Source: Thalassia testudinum (Eukaryota; Streptophyta; Magnoliopsida; Alismatales; Hydrocharitaceae). Taken from it: a stretch of DNA of 64,000 nucleotides. The position numbers and the translations under genes are program-made. The stretch lies in assembly GCA_037157565.1 (NCBI GenBank), contig JAZHRO010000073.1, forward strand, positions 91,552,001-91,616,000, given 5' to 3'. The notes under the pieces were generated by a model that ran no database searches, had not been told where the DNA came from, and saw only the letters and a program-made list of their open reading frames with translations. Below, one piece after another: positions 10,696-23,460 of this stretch (positions are counted from its first letter, which is position 1; every line of letters begins with the position of its first letter).

Positions 10696-13525
10696 TATTA
10701 TGACCCGGTTCCCAAATCCCTACAGGACACGAGACAGACCGACACGACTGATCCCAAGACCCAGTCATCCAATGAGAAAGTAACCAAAAAGTAGGAAAGT
10801 AAACCACATTCATTATGCTAAGCAACTAATAGTAAAAAAAGTACAGCAGTAAAGAAGTAAAACTACTATAGTACACACCACCACAACACTAGAAAAGTAA
10901 CCAGGTACAAGAATGTAAAGTACAGAATGTAAGAGTACAAACGTAAAGGTACAAGAGTCTACTCACTAATACAAAAGAGTACAGCAAAAGAAACTACAGC
11001 TATTGGGCTCTACTAGGCCTAGCACCCTCTACAGCCGTAAGCTATGGCTGCTCAACACCTAGACCTGAAAAGGGTTATAAGTACACAAAGTCAGCGAACG
11101 CTGAGTAGAGTGGCAAAAAACTAACTAAAGCAGTAACAGTGGATAGGTAGCTATTGTTTTTCCATTTGCTTTCTTTACTAATTATTCTTTTCCATCACTT
11201 TGTTTATTTATCAGGTCTCTTTCTTGATCTCCAATGTTCCTCGTGGGAACGATCTTGATTGCAGTCTTTTCCGATGTGTAGAAGGAACATGTGGTTCTCT
11301 CCTGGCTGGGAGAGTCCCCCGTGTTGATCCTACACCTAGTCAACCACCCCAAGGTCACGGACAGACGTAACGGTGACTACGGCACACGTGATAAGCGCAC
11401 GAGTAGCTACCCCGCACTGGCACGCGATCAGTCCTTTCCGTTAGCGGGTGCGCCCAAAGCACAGCACAGAACCAATATAGGGCCTAGCCCTCTAAATAGT
11501 AGGTGTCTAGCCCCTAAGAACCAAACAGGGGTCTCACCCCTCCACAGTCCACGCACCCTCGCCTGACTACCCCGATTTGCCCAATGGGCCTAACAAGTCG
11601 GTGTAGGGTGGCTGGCTAAACTGCGGGTCCCGTGGGGTGGCTAGCTCTCTCCCTACACTAGTAGCTCTCCCCAGTACTGTGTACGCGAGGGCCAAGAAGT
11701 CTGTACAGAGTGGCCAATCATAACCCTGGGTCCCAACCCAAGGGTGGCTAGCTCCACTCTGCAATAAACATGGGGACAGTCACTCTCCTTGGTACTCCGT
11801 ACTCAAGGGCCAGCTCACTTCCCCACTCACATTTCCAGATCCATTGCATTTATTTCGAAGAGCTCTACTCCTAATTCCCCGTAGGGTTCATGCTCATATT
11901 CCTCAGGCCAAGCCATACCAAGTTTCATCATTTCTATTTCCATTCTCAGGATATACATATGCAGCTCGTATTTCTATTGTTGACATTTCCATACACCGGC
12001 TATACATAGGTAGCTCATTTTTCCACCATTCACATTACCATTCTCAATTTATATACATGCAGTTCGTATTATGTCATTTAACATATACAACAGGAATTTA
12101 CATGCAACAGTTTGCTAGTACAAGTACTTTACATTTCACTGGCAGCTATTATTTATTTATAGGCAATTGTTAACATTCTCCCTACTCATTCAAGACTGTA
12201 ATTCAATCACCCATTACAGACATTTCAAGTGTTTCTCGTCCTAGGATTCATGCCATATCCTAGGTTTTAATCATTCATCCCACACATGCATTTAGGTTTT
12301 AATTAAATTAAGGGGAAGTCACTCTACCAGTAAACCCTGGAGTAGTGGGGGCTTGAATGGTAGGCTCACGCGCCTCAGCAAGCCCTGAACCCGCAACGGA
12401 ATGAGATCCTTTCACAAGGATCAATCACAAAAGAATATTCAGAATAGCATAGAAAGTCTTCTAACAAGTAGAGGAATTCATACGGAAAACATCGGTACCT
12501 TAATTGCGGAAAACGGACCTCAAACGGACCCTAATCGGGTCAAAAATAGTGTTTCTAACTCAAATCAGACGTCTGGAACAACTTCCAAACGTCTTAAAAG
12601 TGTCCAGTGCCATACCTTAAGCCCTACACCAACCCTTAGACATCCAGGAACTCTTCTAGATTGTCTAGACCCAGTTCAAGACGTCCGACCACTTCTCCGG
12701 ATGTCTGGAAGCACTTCCCGTCGTTAGGTACGTTGCCCAGACATCTGAAATGCATGGGAGGGTGTGACCCGCACCTTCCCGAAGCGAATCCTACATGCAG
12801 ATATCCAATCTTCTCAAAACGGCATGCAAAAAGGGGTATCGGCAGAGCAGCCTGCATGGCCGTATCTACAAAGGGACATACCTTCGCGAGACCTCCTCCT
12901 CAGACATCTAGAACCTCCTCCAGACGTCGGCTCCATCGTCTGGACGTCTCTCCAGACGTCTGATTTTGGGAAAAACCCAGAACCAGAACCAGAACCTACT
13001 TCTGCCCTCTCACACCGCTCGTGGCTGTGCCACATCCTCTCTCCTGTAGCTCTGGCTGCAGCAGTGTCGGGGAGGACCTCCCCAACGCACTCCACCTCGT
13101 GCACGTGCCACTCCGGCCGTGCACTCACTGGTGAGCTCCCACGCAAGCTCGCAAGCTCAACTCCTCTCCTTCTCATGCTACTCCTCCTCTCCTTCTCACG
13201 CCACTCCCACTCTCTCGCTCGTGCTGCCTATCTCGCTTGAGGGAAGAAGGAAGGTGGTTGGGAAGTGGGGGAAACGAAGGTGGAGGGGTTTATATAATGT
13301 TGTTGTTTAGGTTTTTGCTGGGGCAAAAGAGAGAGAAGGTAGGAAAAGATGAGGGTACTGTCTGCGTGCAGCACACGTGTTCGTACCCAAGATTTTCGAC
13401 TTTCAAACATCTGGGAATGTGTCCAGATGTCTAAACAGACGTCTGACCCACAGTCTAGACGTCCTACCAGACATCTGACCTGATGTCCAGACATCTTAAA
13501 AGGCTCAATAGCACGGTTCATAACA
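10696..13525 (-). repeat. Element C 3' LTR
   Basis: Matches 39347-41836 plus 49644-49978 end to end. A minus-strand TATA-like box (ATTATATAAACC) lies at 13287-13298. At least seven exact GACGTC hexamers lie at 12565-13470, on both sides of the TATA box. No conserved ORF; translated runs here are not shared between the two LTR copies. Confidence 0.9.
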
Positions 13526-13599
13526 TCATAACAAACTTAAAGGAAGTTTCTTCACCGAAACTTGAGCTGGCTAGGGTACGGGAAAAAGAACAACATACG

Positions 13600-14100
13600 C
13601 ATAACAAACTTAAACAGGACTGAAGCCGATCAAAAAAGGCGTACCCTCAAAAAGCTCCGGGTACCACTCTCGCATCGCCACCTTAGGTTCTCAGGTAGCC
13701 TCCTCATACCCCTGGCTCCTCCACAAGACCTTCACCAGGGGTACCTGCTTTCGTCTCAAACTCCGAACGGGTCTGTCTAGTATCTGCACTGGTCGCTCAG
13801 GGTAGGTCAGGTCGTCACCCACATCGAAACTCTCGTGGCTCAGAACGTGACTGGGATCAGCGACGTACTCCTGAGGTTGGACACGTGGAACACGTCGTGC
13901 ACACCAGAAAGTTGGGGAGGAAGGGCAAGCCTGTAAGCAACGAGTCCTACCTGCTCCAGGACCTCAAAGGGCCCCATAAACCCCAGCGCGAGCTTCCCTT
14001 TCACCCCAAAACGCTACAGGCCCTTCATGGGCGAAACGCGTAGAACGACGTGGTCCCCAACCTCGAACTGCACCTCTCTGCTCTTTCGATCGGCATAGCT
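13600..14100 (-). pseudogene. Element C integrase C-terminus and chromodomain
   Basis: Minus-strand translation in shifting frames reads FMGPFEVLEQVG..AYRLALPP, then GVHDVFHVSNLR, then PVQILDR followed by VPLVKVLWRSQGYEEATWE. This is the standard C-terminal order of Tekay-type chromoviruses, ending in a chromodomain that in active relatives directs integration to heterochromatin. Several stops and frameshifts show that it is dead. It lies next to the 3' LTR, as expected. Confidence 0.8.
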
Positions 14101-15031
14101 CTTCTGTCTGCTCCTGACAGTGCGAAGCCATCTGTGAATCTGCTCAACCACCTCCTGACTCTACTTGATCAGCCTGGGGCCAACCTCCTACTTGGTCGCC
14201 AACTCAAGGGCATAGTACACCTCCGTCCGTACAGAGCCTCATATGGTGCCATGTCGATACTCGATTGATAGCTGTTATTATATGCAAACTTTGCTAAGGG
14301 CAAGTGCTCCTCCCAGGAGCCCCTCCAGTCCAGTACACAGGCATGCAAAAAAGGTCCTCAAGCGTCTGTATCGTGCATTTCGACTGTCCGTCCGTCTGGG
14401 GGTGGTACACCGTGCTGAACCTCAACTGTGTCCCCAAAGCCTACTAAAGCTCAGCCCAAAATTGGGACATAAAATGGGTATCCCGGTCGGATACAATCTC
14501 ACGCGAAACTCCGTGCAGACATACCACGTCACGAGTTTACCTCTCTGCCAACTGTGCTGGTCCCAACGTGACTTGGATCGGCAAGAAACATGCCATCTTC
14601 GTCAATCTATCTTCAATCACCTAGACTGCATCATGTCCTCTCTGGGTAACGGGGAAGCCCACCACCAAGTCCATGGTGATGCTCTCCTACTTCCACTCTG
14701 GCACTGGAAGTGGCTGCAACGGCCCTTCAGGCCTCTAATGCTCAACCTTCACTTGCTGTCACACCTAATACAATTACACGAGCTCACCTACATCCCGCTT
14801 CATCACCCTCCACCAAAATTGACGTCTTAGATTATGATACATCTTTGTGTTCCCGGGATGTTTGGTGAACCTGGAATCGTGTGCCTCAGTCAGGAGCTCT
14901 CTCAACAACTCCTCGTCCCTGGGAACGCACAAATGTCTCCTCATGCACAACACCTTGTCAGTAAAGGAGAAGTCTCCAGGGTCCCCTGACAGTACTCTAT
15001 CATGCAACGACTGCTGGTACAGGCCTGCCAT
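14101..15031 (-). pseudogene. Element C integrase zinc-binding and core region
   Basis: The segment 14774-15031 carries the HHCC-type N-terminal region (EAHDSRFTKHPG, then MYHNLRRQFWW). Downstream to about 14100, weaker fragments of the integrase core can be read in several frames on the minus strand. No single frame stays open and I could not place all three catalytic acidic residues. It continues from RNase H on one side and into the chromodomain on the other. Confidence 0.7.
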
Positions 15032-16506
15032 CTATCCTGTGATGATACTACCTATCAGATTTGGCCTCATCTGTCATGTCACAGTCACTGTACCATAGTG
15101 CCCCAGCAACTCTAGGGGTCACCAACCGCCCATCTCCTCCATGAGTCTCCAACTCTGTGCCTGTAAACTGACCAAGTGGGCGGGCACCTTCCAGCTTAAG
15201 GCGTCAGCCACCACGTTGGCCTTCCCCGGATGGTAGGAGATGCTATAGTCATTGTCCTTCAGGAGCTCTAACCAACGTCTCTATCTCATGTTAAGCTCCT
15301 TCTGATCAGAAAAATACTTGAGGCTCTTATGATCTGTGAATATCTCAAAAGTCTCACCATATAGGTAGTGCCTCCAAGCCTTCAGCACGAAGACGACAGC
15401 TGCTAGCTCTAGGTCGTGGGTAGGGTAGCTATGCTCATAAGGCTTCAGTTGTCACGAAGCGTAAGCGACAACGTGACCCTGCTGCATGAGCACACCCCCT
15501 AACCCCTGCAAGGAGGCATCTGTGTACACAACAAAATTGCCACTGTTGTCTGGAATGGTAAGCATAGGAGCCAAAGTCAGCCTCTCCTTCAACTCCTGAA
15601 AACACGCCTCACAAGCATCTGTCCAAGAAAATGGCACATCCTTCCAAGTCAACTATGTCATAGGACATGCAATCTACTAGAAACCCCTAATAAACCATCG
15701 GTAGTAGCCTGCCAACCCCAAGAAACTGTGGATCTCTGTCACTGTACGTGGTCTCTCACACCTGAGCACTGCCTCTACCTTGGCTGGGTCCACAGCCAAG
15801 CCATCCCCTGAATTCACATGACCAAAAAAGGTCACCTGCCTCAACCAGAACTTGCACTTGCTGTATTTGGCATATAGCATATGTTGTCTGAATGTGTCCA
15901 AAATCATCTGCAAGTGTTGTCCGTGCTGTGCCTGATCCCATGAGTAGATGAGCACATCATCGACAAATACTACCACGAACTAATCCAGATATGGTCTGAA
16001 CACCTGGTTTATCAAATCCATGAAAGCAACGGTGGCGTTGGTCAATTCAAACGGCATGACCAAAAACTCATAGTGTCTGTACCAGGTGTGGAAAGTTGTC
16101 TTGGAGACGTCGGTCTCCTTGATCCTCAACTGGTGGTAGCCAGACCTCAAGTCTATCTTGGAAAAAGCCGTGGCACCTCACAACTGGTCAAACAAATCAT
16201 CAATCCTCGGCAGCAGATACCAGTTCTTGATGGTGACCCTATTCAGCTATCTGTAGTCTACACAAAGGCATAGGGTACCATCCTTCTTCTTCACAAATAA
16301 TACCAGGACTCCCCACGGAGATACACTGGGCCTCACAAAGCCCTTCTACAGAAGGTCCTGCAACTGGAACTTGAGCTCTCGCAGCTCAAGTGGTGCTATC
16401 CTGTAAGGTGCTTTAGAAATGGGGCTGGTCCACGGTAATAGTGAGATCTTGAACTCGATCTCACACTTAGGCGGTAGTCCTGGAAGCTCCTCTGGAAACA
16501 CAAAGG
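15032..16506 (-). pseudogene. Element C reverse transcriptase and RNase H
   Basis: RT motifs are readable on the minus strand: [11 protein letters not shown] (about 16130-16170) and FVDDVLIYS (about 15945-15975) keep the catalytic aspartates. FLGLAGYYRWFI marks the RT end, and FVVYTDASLQGLGGVL (about 15500-15550) opens RNase H. Defects include an in-frame TAG just before VVVFVDD and MPFEL in place of the usual MPFGL. Element D was inserted at 16507, between the protease-RT linker (…REYPF, at 35593) and …VFPEELPGLPP. Confidence 0.85.
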
Positions 16507-18228
16507 TGAAAGAGTCGATTTTCCGCTACGCGTTGTAGTATTTAAGTGGTGGAAAAATCGACTAATCAACAATAAAAATAACCACTCACAGAAGAGCGGG
16601 TCGTGTCCACAGGGAGGCAATTATGCAATAACCTCTCGATTATTTCGTATTCTTTCGGTTAAGTGCGAAATCCCTAGTCAAATCAGACATAAAATGCGAT
16701 GGAAAGAGGATTCACAATAACTCAAAAATATAAGGGTATATGTGCAATTTTCCCTCACTAAAATATTCAATAAATATATGATGATTTTATGTAATTTTCA
16801 ATTGACATATACTAGCGAAAATTGGTGCACATGTTAATCTCAAAACCAATCTTAAAACAGGTGAATAACAATAACGTGCAATTATCAGAAAGTATGAGTG
16901 TGCATGCGTAATTTTGCCACAATAAAATAATAATAAATAAAAAATTAATTTATGGTGCCAATGGCATTAGATGTAATTTTTAATTGAATGAAAACATAGA
17001 ATTCGCTCTCTCTCTTGATCGTGTGAGGGAAGGAGCGTCGGCGGGGCTATTAACATGCAAGGGAGGTTGGCGAAGACGAAGCCGATCCGATGGAGGTTGG
17101 AGCGTCGACGGAGATGGCCGGAGGTGGCCGGCTAACGGAGGAGAAGAATGCCAGAGGAGGCGTACCTGTGGCTGTGCAGCGCCTGCAGGCTGGTTGGAGG
17201 GCACGGTAGGCGGTGTGCGCTGCCTGGTAGGGGTGCGCGAGGTGGAGTGGCGTGAGTGCTGGAGTGCCTGCAGGCGTGGCTGGAGGGTGAAGGCGAGCGG
17301 ACACTTGCAGGCCCCTGCAGGGGCACGGGTGAGGTGAGGTGGGTGCCTGCAGGTTGCTTGTGAGGGCGCGGGTGCTGGAGTGGCGTCAGCGGTGGAGTGC
17401 CTGTGGGCGCGGCTGATGCAGGATGGGGCGTTGGTTCTAAGCAGGTCTGCAGGCGATGGGCGGTTGCGGTGGGCGATGGAGGTGGGGATTTGATTTCTCC
17501 TACGATGGAGAAGGTGCAGTGCGTGAGCACCTACAGGCGTTAGGCGTGAGGCAGAGCGGCTGCTGGTGCTAGAGAAGGGGCAAAGCACCTGCAGTGCTTG
17601 AGAGGGTGTGAGAGCTGGAGGGGGAAGCACCTACGGGCCCAGGTGGAGTGGTGCTAGTGCCTGTAGATCTGACTGGAGATGGGCGAGCGGGCGCCTGCAG
17701 GCTACTCGGTGAGGGCGCGGGAGGGGTGGTGCTAGTGCGGTAAGGCTGGTTTGCAGAGGGGAGGGTGCCCTGCAGATGGGCGCACGCCTGCGGACTCAGA
17801 TGGTGGAGCAGGCTGAAGGTGATTTGGTGCATAATGCACACAGGTTACACAGTCCCTGGATGATTTCCCCCTCCTCTCCTTTCTCTGCCTCCTCTTAAAT
17901 CCTCTCCTCCACCCTTCCAGGGATTTTTAAAAATCCTTTCTAAACATGGCCTCGTTTGTTAAGGGAGGGTGGCGGAAGATTGGATAAATGTGCGGGAGGA
18001 GTTGCGGCTGGCACCGGATATGAGTTGGGGAAATTTATTCCCCCCCCCCTTGTTCTTTCTAAAAACGTAACATCATTACATATTAAGTTATAGAATACTA
18101 TAAAATAGATGTAAACTTAAATCATGATGAATGCAAATTTCTATAACTTAATGTAGTTATTAACAAACCTAAAAGGTACGATTAAAGTTACATAGGCATA
18201 ATATTAGTCCTTTAAAATGGACTCATCA
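16507..18228 (-). repeat. Element D 3' LTR
   Basis: 1722 bp, TG...CA. It pairs with 32254-33482 plus 35284-35587, about 190 bp shorter because a block near 17400-17590 is missing there. The middle is GC-rich, with eight exact CTGCAG hexamers between 17161 and 17780 (chance about 0.2). ORFs called here on both strands are products of this GC-rich repeat and not genes. Confidence 0.9.
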
Positions 18229-18266
18229 AATACCCCCATGCCTAAGATTTGCTAGTCCCTAGCAAA
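18229..18266 (-). promoter_or_regulatory. Element D polypurine tract and hairpin
   Basis: Minus strand reads hairpin TTTGCTAG-GGA-CTAGCAAA (18248-18266, perfect 8-bp stem) then GGCATGGGGGTATT next to the LTR. Spacing from hairpin to LTR is 19 bases. Confidence 0.88.
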
Positions 18267-19780
18267 AATGAAAAATAATAGAAGTAATCAGAAGATTTCT
18301 TGTTTTCTTATTTCAAAACTTTAGAGATCCAGACAAATGTGAAGTGATGAAATCCTCAGTAATAGATCCAAGTGAAAAAGCCAATTAGCAGTGGGAGTTT
18401 GTACTTCACCCTTGGTAAATATTGCTGTCGGGATAGGCAACTACTTCCCTCGGGGATAAAGTAGAAGATAATCTGTAATTTGACCCCAGCATTTGGCTTC
18501 GGTTGGAGATATCGAGTTAAATGGATTTGTAATTGGTGGCACACACTCATCTAGTGCTACATGTAGTCTAGTACTACAGACTCTAGATCTCTAGACTAGT
18601 AGAAAAGTTAACTCAGAGAGAGGCTAAACATCTGTGCTCTCTTGATGTTCCGGGTGCTCACTCTTTTCTTTCTTTTCTTTCTGAGATCACAATTCTTGCC
18701 AGATTTAGTAATTGTACTCACTGTTTGGTGGCCTTACATGGCATCCACATTTCAATTAAAGTCGTAATAATTCTACAACTAAGTTAGAGTCCTCAACCAG
18801 TATTCGGGCGATCAGAGATACTAAAAGGTAGGTATGGGTCATATTTGGTGGAACGCGATAGGTGTTCTATTGCCTCAGAAACAGTGTTACATTATAACTT
18901 AGACCCCTTTTTTTTGTTTCTTCTTTTTCTTCTTCTTTTCTTTTCTCTCTTTTTTTTTTTTTATAAATCCACATAATACGACACAGACTTTTATTTATGA
19001 GGCATTATTAGGGATAATGATGGTCAAGAGGATATTGTGTGGCTTATTTGGTGGAAGTGCCTATTCTCGGTACCAGGAAGAAATGGATAGGGCAGGCGTA
19101 TTTCTGACCTTTGACACTATTGCCGTCCTTCAGCCGAGGACTCTATGAAGGATGGTCCTAACCATCCACCATAGTCATAGCTTTATTAAGACCCCATCTC
19201 TATGTATCTGCCTTAGTTGGTGACTCTCAGGAATTCAAACAAAGTACGCACACAAGAACAGAGAGTGAAAAACTACGCCTAACTCTGAAGTATGATCATC
19301 TAATTGTCCAAAACTTAAGAGTCCTTGCACTAAACTTATTGCACCAGTAATCTCTCTACTTTCTTCTCACTAATATGAGGTGGATCTACTAGAAGATAGT
19401 ATGCCTGATTCCCTATGAACTGTCCAAGGGTTTAGTAGACTACAAATGCTTATTGATTTTCTTCAAGGATCTATTATCAAGTCTATGTGCACATGAAATA
19501 AATGTACTGGATTCAAAACTTAAGAAATAATTCAAGAAAAGAAACCTCCAATGACAAAGGTATTCTGCTAGGGACTAACCCATTTAGCTCAAGAAAAGAG
19601 ATTTTTACATATATATATATATAAATATGTATGCAAATATTTATAAATGCTATAAATATTCTCAGGTTATACCCCCCATGCCTAAGACTGAGAATGTCCT
19701 CATTGGAAAAATGCAGACATAGAAGAATATCACCTGAGGAGGAGAGTAGGACGAGCTAAGGCTTCTCAAGCAGAAGTGCA
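18267..19780 (-). other. Element D 3' non-coding region
   Basis: No gene. It contains a T-rich run (18907-18961), a TA microsatellite (about 19608-19625) and two weakly similar segments with TATTTGGTGGAA (about 18850 and 19040) flanking the T-rich run. An envelope-like ORF, present here in some Athila relatives, is not detectable. Confidence 0.6.
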
Positions 19781-20880
19781 TCCAAAACCTAGCCATTAGA
19801 AAGAGTAATATACGGTTTAAGTCGTTGGCCATTTACCTTAAAGCTCGGACCTTAAATAGTGCTTTGAATCTCTACAGCTCCATGAGGGAAAGTATTGATA
19901 ACAACATATGGCCCATCCCAGCAGGACTTAAGCTTTCCAGGGAATAATTTAAGTGTAGAATTGAAAAGCCAGACCCATTGGTTGGTTTCAAAAGTATTTC
20001 TAATGATGTGCATGTAATTGAAGACTTTTGTACGTTGCTTGTAAGCTTGAGAAGTTTCATAAGCTTCATTATGAAGCTCCTCAAGCTCACTTAATTCTAA
20101 CATACGTGCCTTTCCCGCTTTAACTAGATTCAGGTTAACGTTTTTAATAGCCCAATAAGCTTTATGTTGGATTTCAACGAGAAGGTGGCATGCTTTTCCG
20201 TTGACAAGATGGAAAGGAGACATGCCTAAGGGAGTTTTATATGTAGTTCTGTAGGCCCAAAGAGCATCATTTCATTTTTTAGACCAATCTTTCCGATCAG
20301 GCCTGATAGTTTTTTCTAAAATTTGCTTAATCTCCCTATTAGACACTTCAACTTGTCCACTCGTTTGGGGATGATAAGGTGTGTCTATCATGTGGTTGAC
20401 TTCCAAATTTTGGAGTAGTCTTACGAAGTGTACATTCTTAAAGTGAGGTCCTCCACCACTTATGATCATCCTTGGGCACCCGTACCGAGAAATGATATTA
20501 GCCTTAACAAAGCCCAAGACCACGGAATGGTCATTAGTTCACATGGGTATGGCTTCTATCCATTTCGATAGATAGTCAACCGCCACAAGGATGTATTCAT
20601 ATCCGAAGGACACAGGAAAGGGACCCATGAAGTCAATGCCCCAAATATCAAAGATTTCAACAGGGAGAATAGGTTGTTGGGGCATCTCATCCCTTTTTCC
20701 AATGGTTCCCGTCTGCTGGCAACGTAGACATGCACCAACATACGTATGTGCATCTCGGAATAATGTGGGCCACCAAAAGCCAGACTGAAGAACCTTATGG
20801 GCAGTCTTCTTCCCACTAAAATGTCCCCCACAATGGAGGCCTTGGCAGAAGCTCAGAACACCTCTTTGTTCTTCATCAGG
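19781..20880 (-). pseudogene. Element D integrase
   Basis: Segments 20272-20523 and 19852-20223 give the integrase core and C-terminus: [19 protein letters not shown], then [19 protein letters not shown] with the catalytic glutamate, then the Athila-type tail (MSPFHLVNGKACHL... WDGPYVVINTFPHGAVEI). The second catalytic aspartate is lost: ISGGG stands where F reads ISDGG. The N-terminal part (about 20556-20880) is frameshifted. It once joined the cDNA to host DNA in the nucleus and can no longer do so. Confidence 0.85.
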
Positions 20881-22700
20881 GATGCAACGACGAAAAAGTT
20901 GGTCAGGGCCTATTCTAAAAAGCTTGGGTTCCTTCCAGTGATAAAATTTAGTGCTGGCGAGAAACCTGTCTCGTTTCTTCTTGTCCCAAGTACTGGGGTA
21001 ATGCCCGTGACCAGATAGTTCACTATGTCAGTGAACCAAGGAATTTTAGCTTCCACGGCCATCAGAGACTCATCAGGGAAAGTCTCTTGAATACTGCCAG
21101 CAGGGTTTGATGCCTCAATAGGGATCCTAGACAAATGGTATGCTACCACATTCTCAACTCCTTTCTTGCCTTTAATTTCCAGGTCAAATTCTTGGAGTAG
21201 CAGAATCCAACGAATTAGGTGAGGTTTGGTGTCCTTTTTAGCCAGAAGATGCTTTAGGGCCGAATGATCAGTGAACACTACAACCTTGGATCCCAAGAGA
21301 TAAGACCGAAACTTTTCCAAAGCAAATACTACAGCAAGTAATTCCTTTTCAGTGACCGTGTAGTTTTGCTGAGGATCTGTAAGGGTCTTGCTGGCATAAT
21401 GCAGCACATGAGGTTTGCCATCAACCCTTTTACCTAAGACCACTCCCACTGCAAAATCAGAAGCATTGCATATAAGCTCAAACAGGAGGGTCCAATTTGG
21501 TGCTTGGAGAATCGGCGTGGTAATGAGGGCTTTCTTCAAAACTTATAAAGCCTCGCCACATCTATCATCAAAATCGAAGGAGACATCCTTCGCTAACAGG
21601 TCGCAGAGTGGCTTAGAGATTTTACTGAAATCTCTAATGAAGCACCTATAAAATCCAGCATGGCCAAGGAAATATCGAACCTGATGAACATTGGCGGGCA
21701 ATGGAATCTTAGAGATGGAATCGATTTTTGCGGTGTCCACCTCTAATCCTCTCTCGGAAACAACATGCCCTAACACAATGCCCTGCTGGACCATAAAGCG
21801 GCTTTTCTCCCAGCTAAACACCATCTTTGCCTCTTCGTAACGGGTTAAGACTTTATCAAGGTGCGAAAGGCATAGGTCAAATGATGAGCCATAAATGGAG
21901 AAGTCATCCATGAAAATTTCAGCGAACTCATCGATCATATCAGAAAAGATAGCCATCATACAATGTTGGAAAGTGGTAGGAGCATTACATAACCCGAATG
22001 GCATTCGGCGGAACATAAAAGTGCCATACGGACTCGTGAAGGTGGTACGCTTCTGATCATCAGGAAAAATGGCTATCTGATTGTACCCAAAGTACCCGTC
22101 AAGATAACAAAAGTACTTGTTCCCTGCCAATCCTTCTAGAATTTGATCGATGTATTTCTGGGTAGCCGTGTTTAAACGGTGGTAATCAATGCAGACCCTC
22201 CAACTAGTTGAGGGTCTGGTGGTCACAAGTTTTCCTTGGTCATTCTCTTCCACAGTGATTCCTGCCTTTTTCGGAACTACGTGAATAGGACTGACCCATT
22301 TACTATCTGAAATCGGATAGATAATCCATGCATCCAGCCATTTCAGAATCTCCTTTTTAATAACCTCCCGCATATTTGGATTGAGCCTTCTTTGCATATC
22401 TCGGAAAGGCTTCACGAACTCGTCCGTGTATATATGATGCATGAAAAGAGGGGGATCAACACCCTTAATATCAGCAATTGTCCAGGCAATTGCTTCCTTA
22501 TGCCTTTGTAAACACTTAAGTAGAGCTCCCTCCTGCAATTCAGATAATGCAGATGAGATAAAAATGGGGAGCGTGTTATTAGGGCCAAGGAAAGCATATT
22601 TCAATGTGCTCGAGTGGGGTTTCAACTCCAATTCAGGAGCCTTTTGGATTGAGGGTTTTAGTTGAGATGTCCCCACCTCAGGCAGCGGATCTACCTTCAC
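20881..22700 (-). pseudogene. Element D reverse transcriptase-RNase H
   Basis: Two long open segments (21543-22700, 385 codons; 20910-21539) cover RT and RNase H. RT motifs: WRVCIDYHRLN, CYLDGYFGYNQI, MPFGLCNAP, IFMDDFSIYG (catalytic aspartates kept). RNase [43 protein letters not shown]; in the first block the usual catalytic aspartate is asparagine (CNAS for CDAS). After TATQK the seven residues DHFPLPF found in F are replaced by one tyrosine, an in-frame 18-bp loss in the RT finger region. A stop separates the segments. Confidence 0.88.
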
Positions 22701-23231
22701 AATCTAGGGTGGGGACAGAGACTCAGTGTGAATCCCCAGCAACTCTTCTAGTTCAGGCATTTTCCTTTCAGTTTCTTTAATAATTGAGGGATGGTCCTGA
22801 GATATGACCTTCTGAAGGGGATCTCTACATTAGAGTGCTAGAGTAGACTCTTCAATTATTTCATCAATGACCTCAATCTGAGAACAATCTTCAAATCTAG
22901 GTTGCTTTTAAGTATCAAAAACATTCAGCTGGATCTTCTTGTTCCCAAAGCCCATTTTAAGTGCCCCAGATCTATAATTTATAGAGGCATTAGCTGTGGC
23001 CAAGAAGGGGTGTCCCAGAATAATGGACGGCTTTAAGGGCTTATTAGATGGGTCAGTATCAAGTACCAGAAAGTCAACGGGGAAGAAGAAATCCTCCACT
23101 CTCACAAGGACATCTTCCAACAATCCCTGCGATGTCTCAAGTGATCTGTTTGCAACCTGGAGGATTACTGGACTAGGATTTAGCTTGCCTCCTCCCAAAA
23201 GTTCGTAAACAGAGCTCGGTAGAATGTTTAC
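22701..23231 (-). pseudogene. Element D protease, C-terminal part
   Basis: Open segment 22908-23231 reads SVNILPSSVYELLGGGKLNPSP ... VEDFFFPVDFLVLD ... PSIILGHPFLATA, the aspartic protease C-terminal half followed by the linker to RT. Compared with F (DLGAGVNILPS), the catalytic D-x-G-A stretch is absent because element I starts here and its flank is deleted. The continuing N-terminal side lies at 29106 and beyond. Confidence 0.85.
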
Positions 23232-23460
23232 TGATAAATGCCAGTTTATCATCATTCTTATGCATTAAAACAAACGTAGCTCTTAGGATTTTACTCCGCA
23301 AACGGGTTTTTAGGCTGCATTTAGGCATTAAATAGGTTAGGCATGCATTGCATTTTTTTATTGTCTTTTTAATATGTTTTTGTGAGTGTTAGGGATGTAC
23401 AGATATATAGATCCCTAAAACCCTAGCACTCAAGAAGGCAAATGGTGAAGGAGAAGCCCA

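Noticed and set aside
12764..13240. Long open frame in C's left LTR
   Set aside because: The matching stretch of the right LTR (41470 onward) does not keep the frame; it lies in LTR sequence and has no domain.
16980..17630. 216-codon ORF, Pro/Ser/Ala-rich
   Set aside because: Antisense to a GC-rich part of D's 3' LTR with CTGCAG repeats; the copy in the 5' LTR is broken differently. Composition artefact.
18267..19780. Envelope-like gene of Athila type in D (and 54136-55345 in F)
   Set aside because: No sustained reading frame or membrane segment on the element strand.
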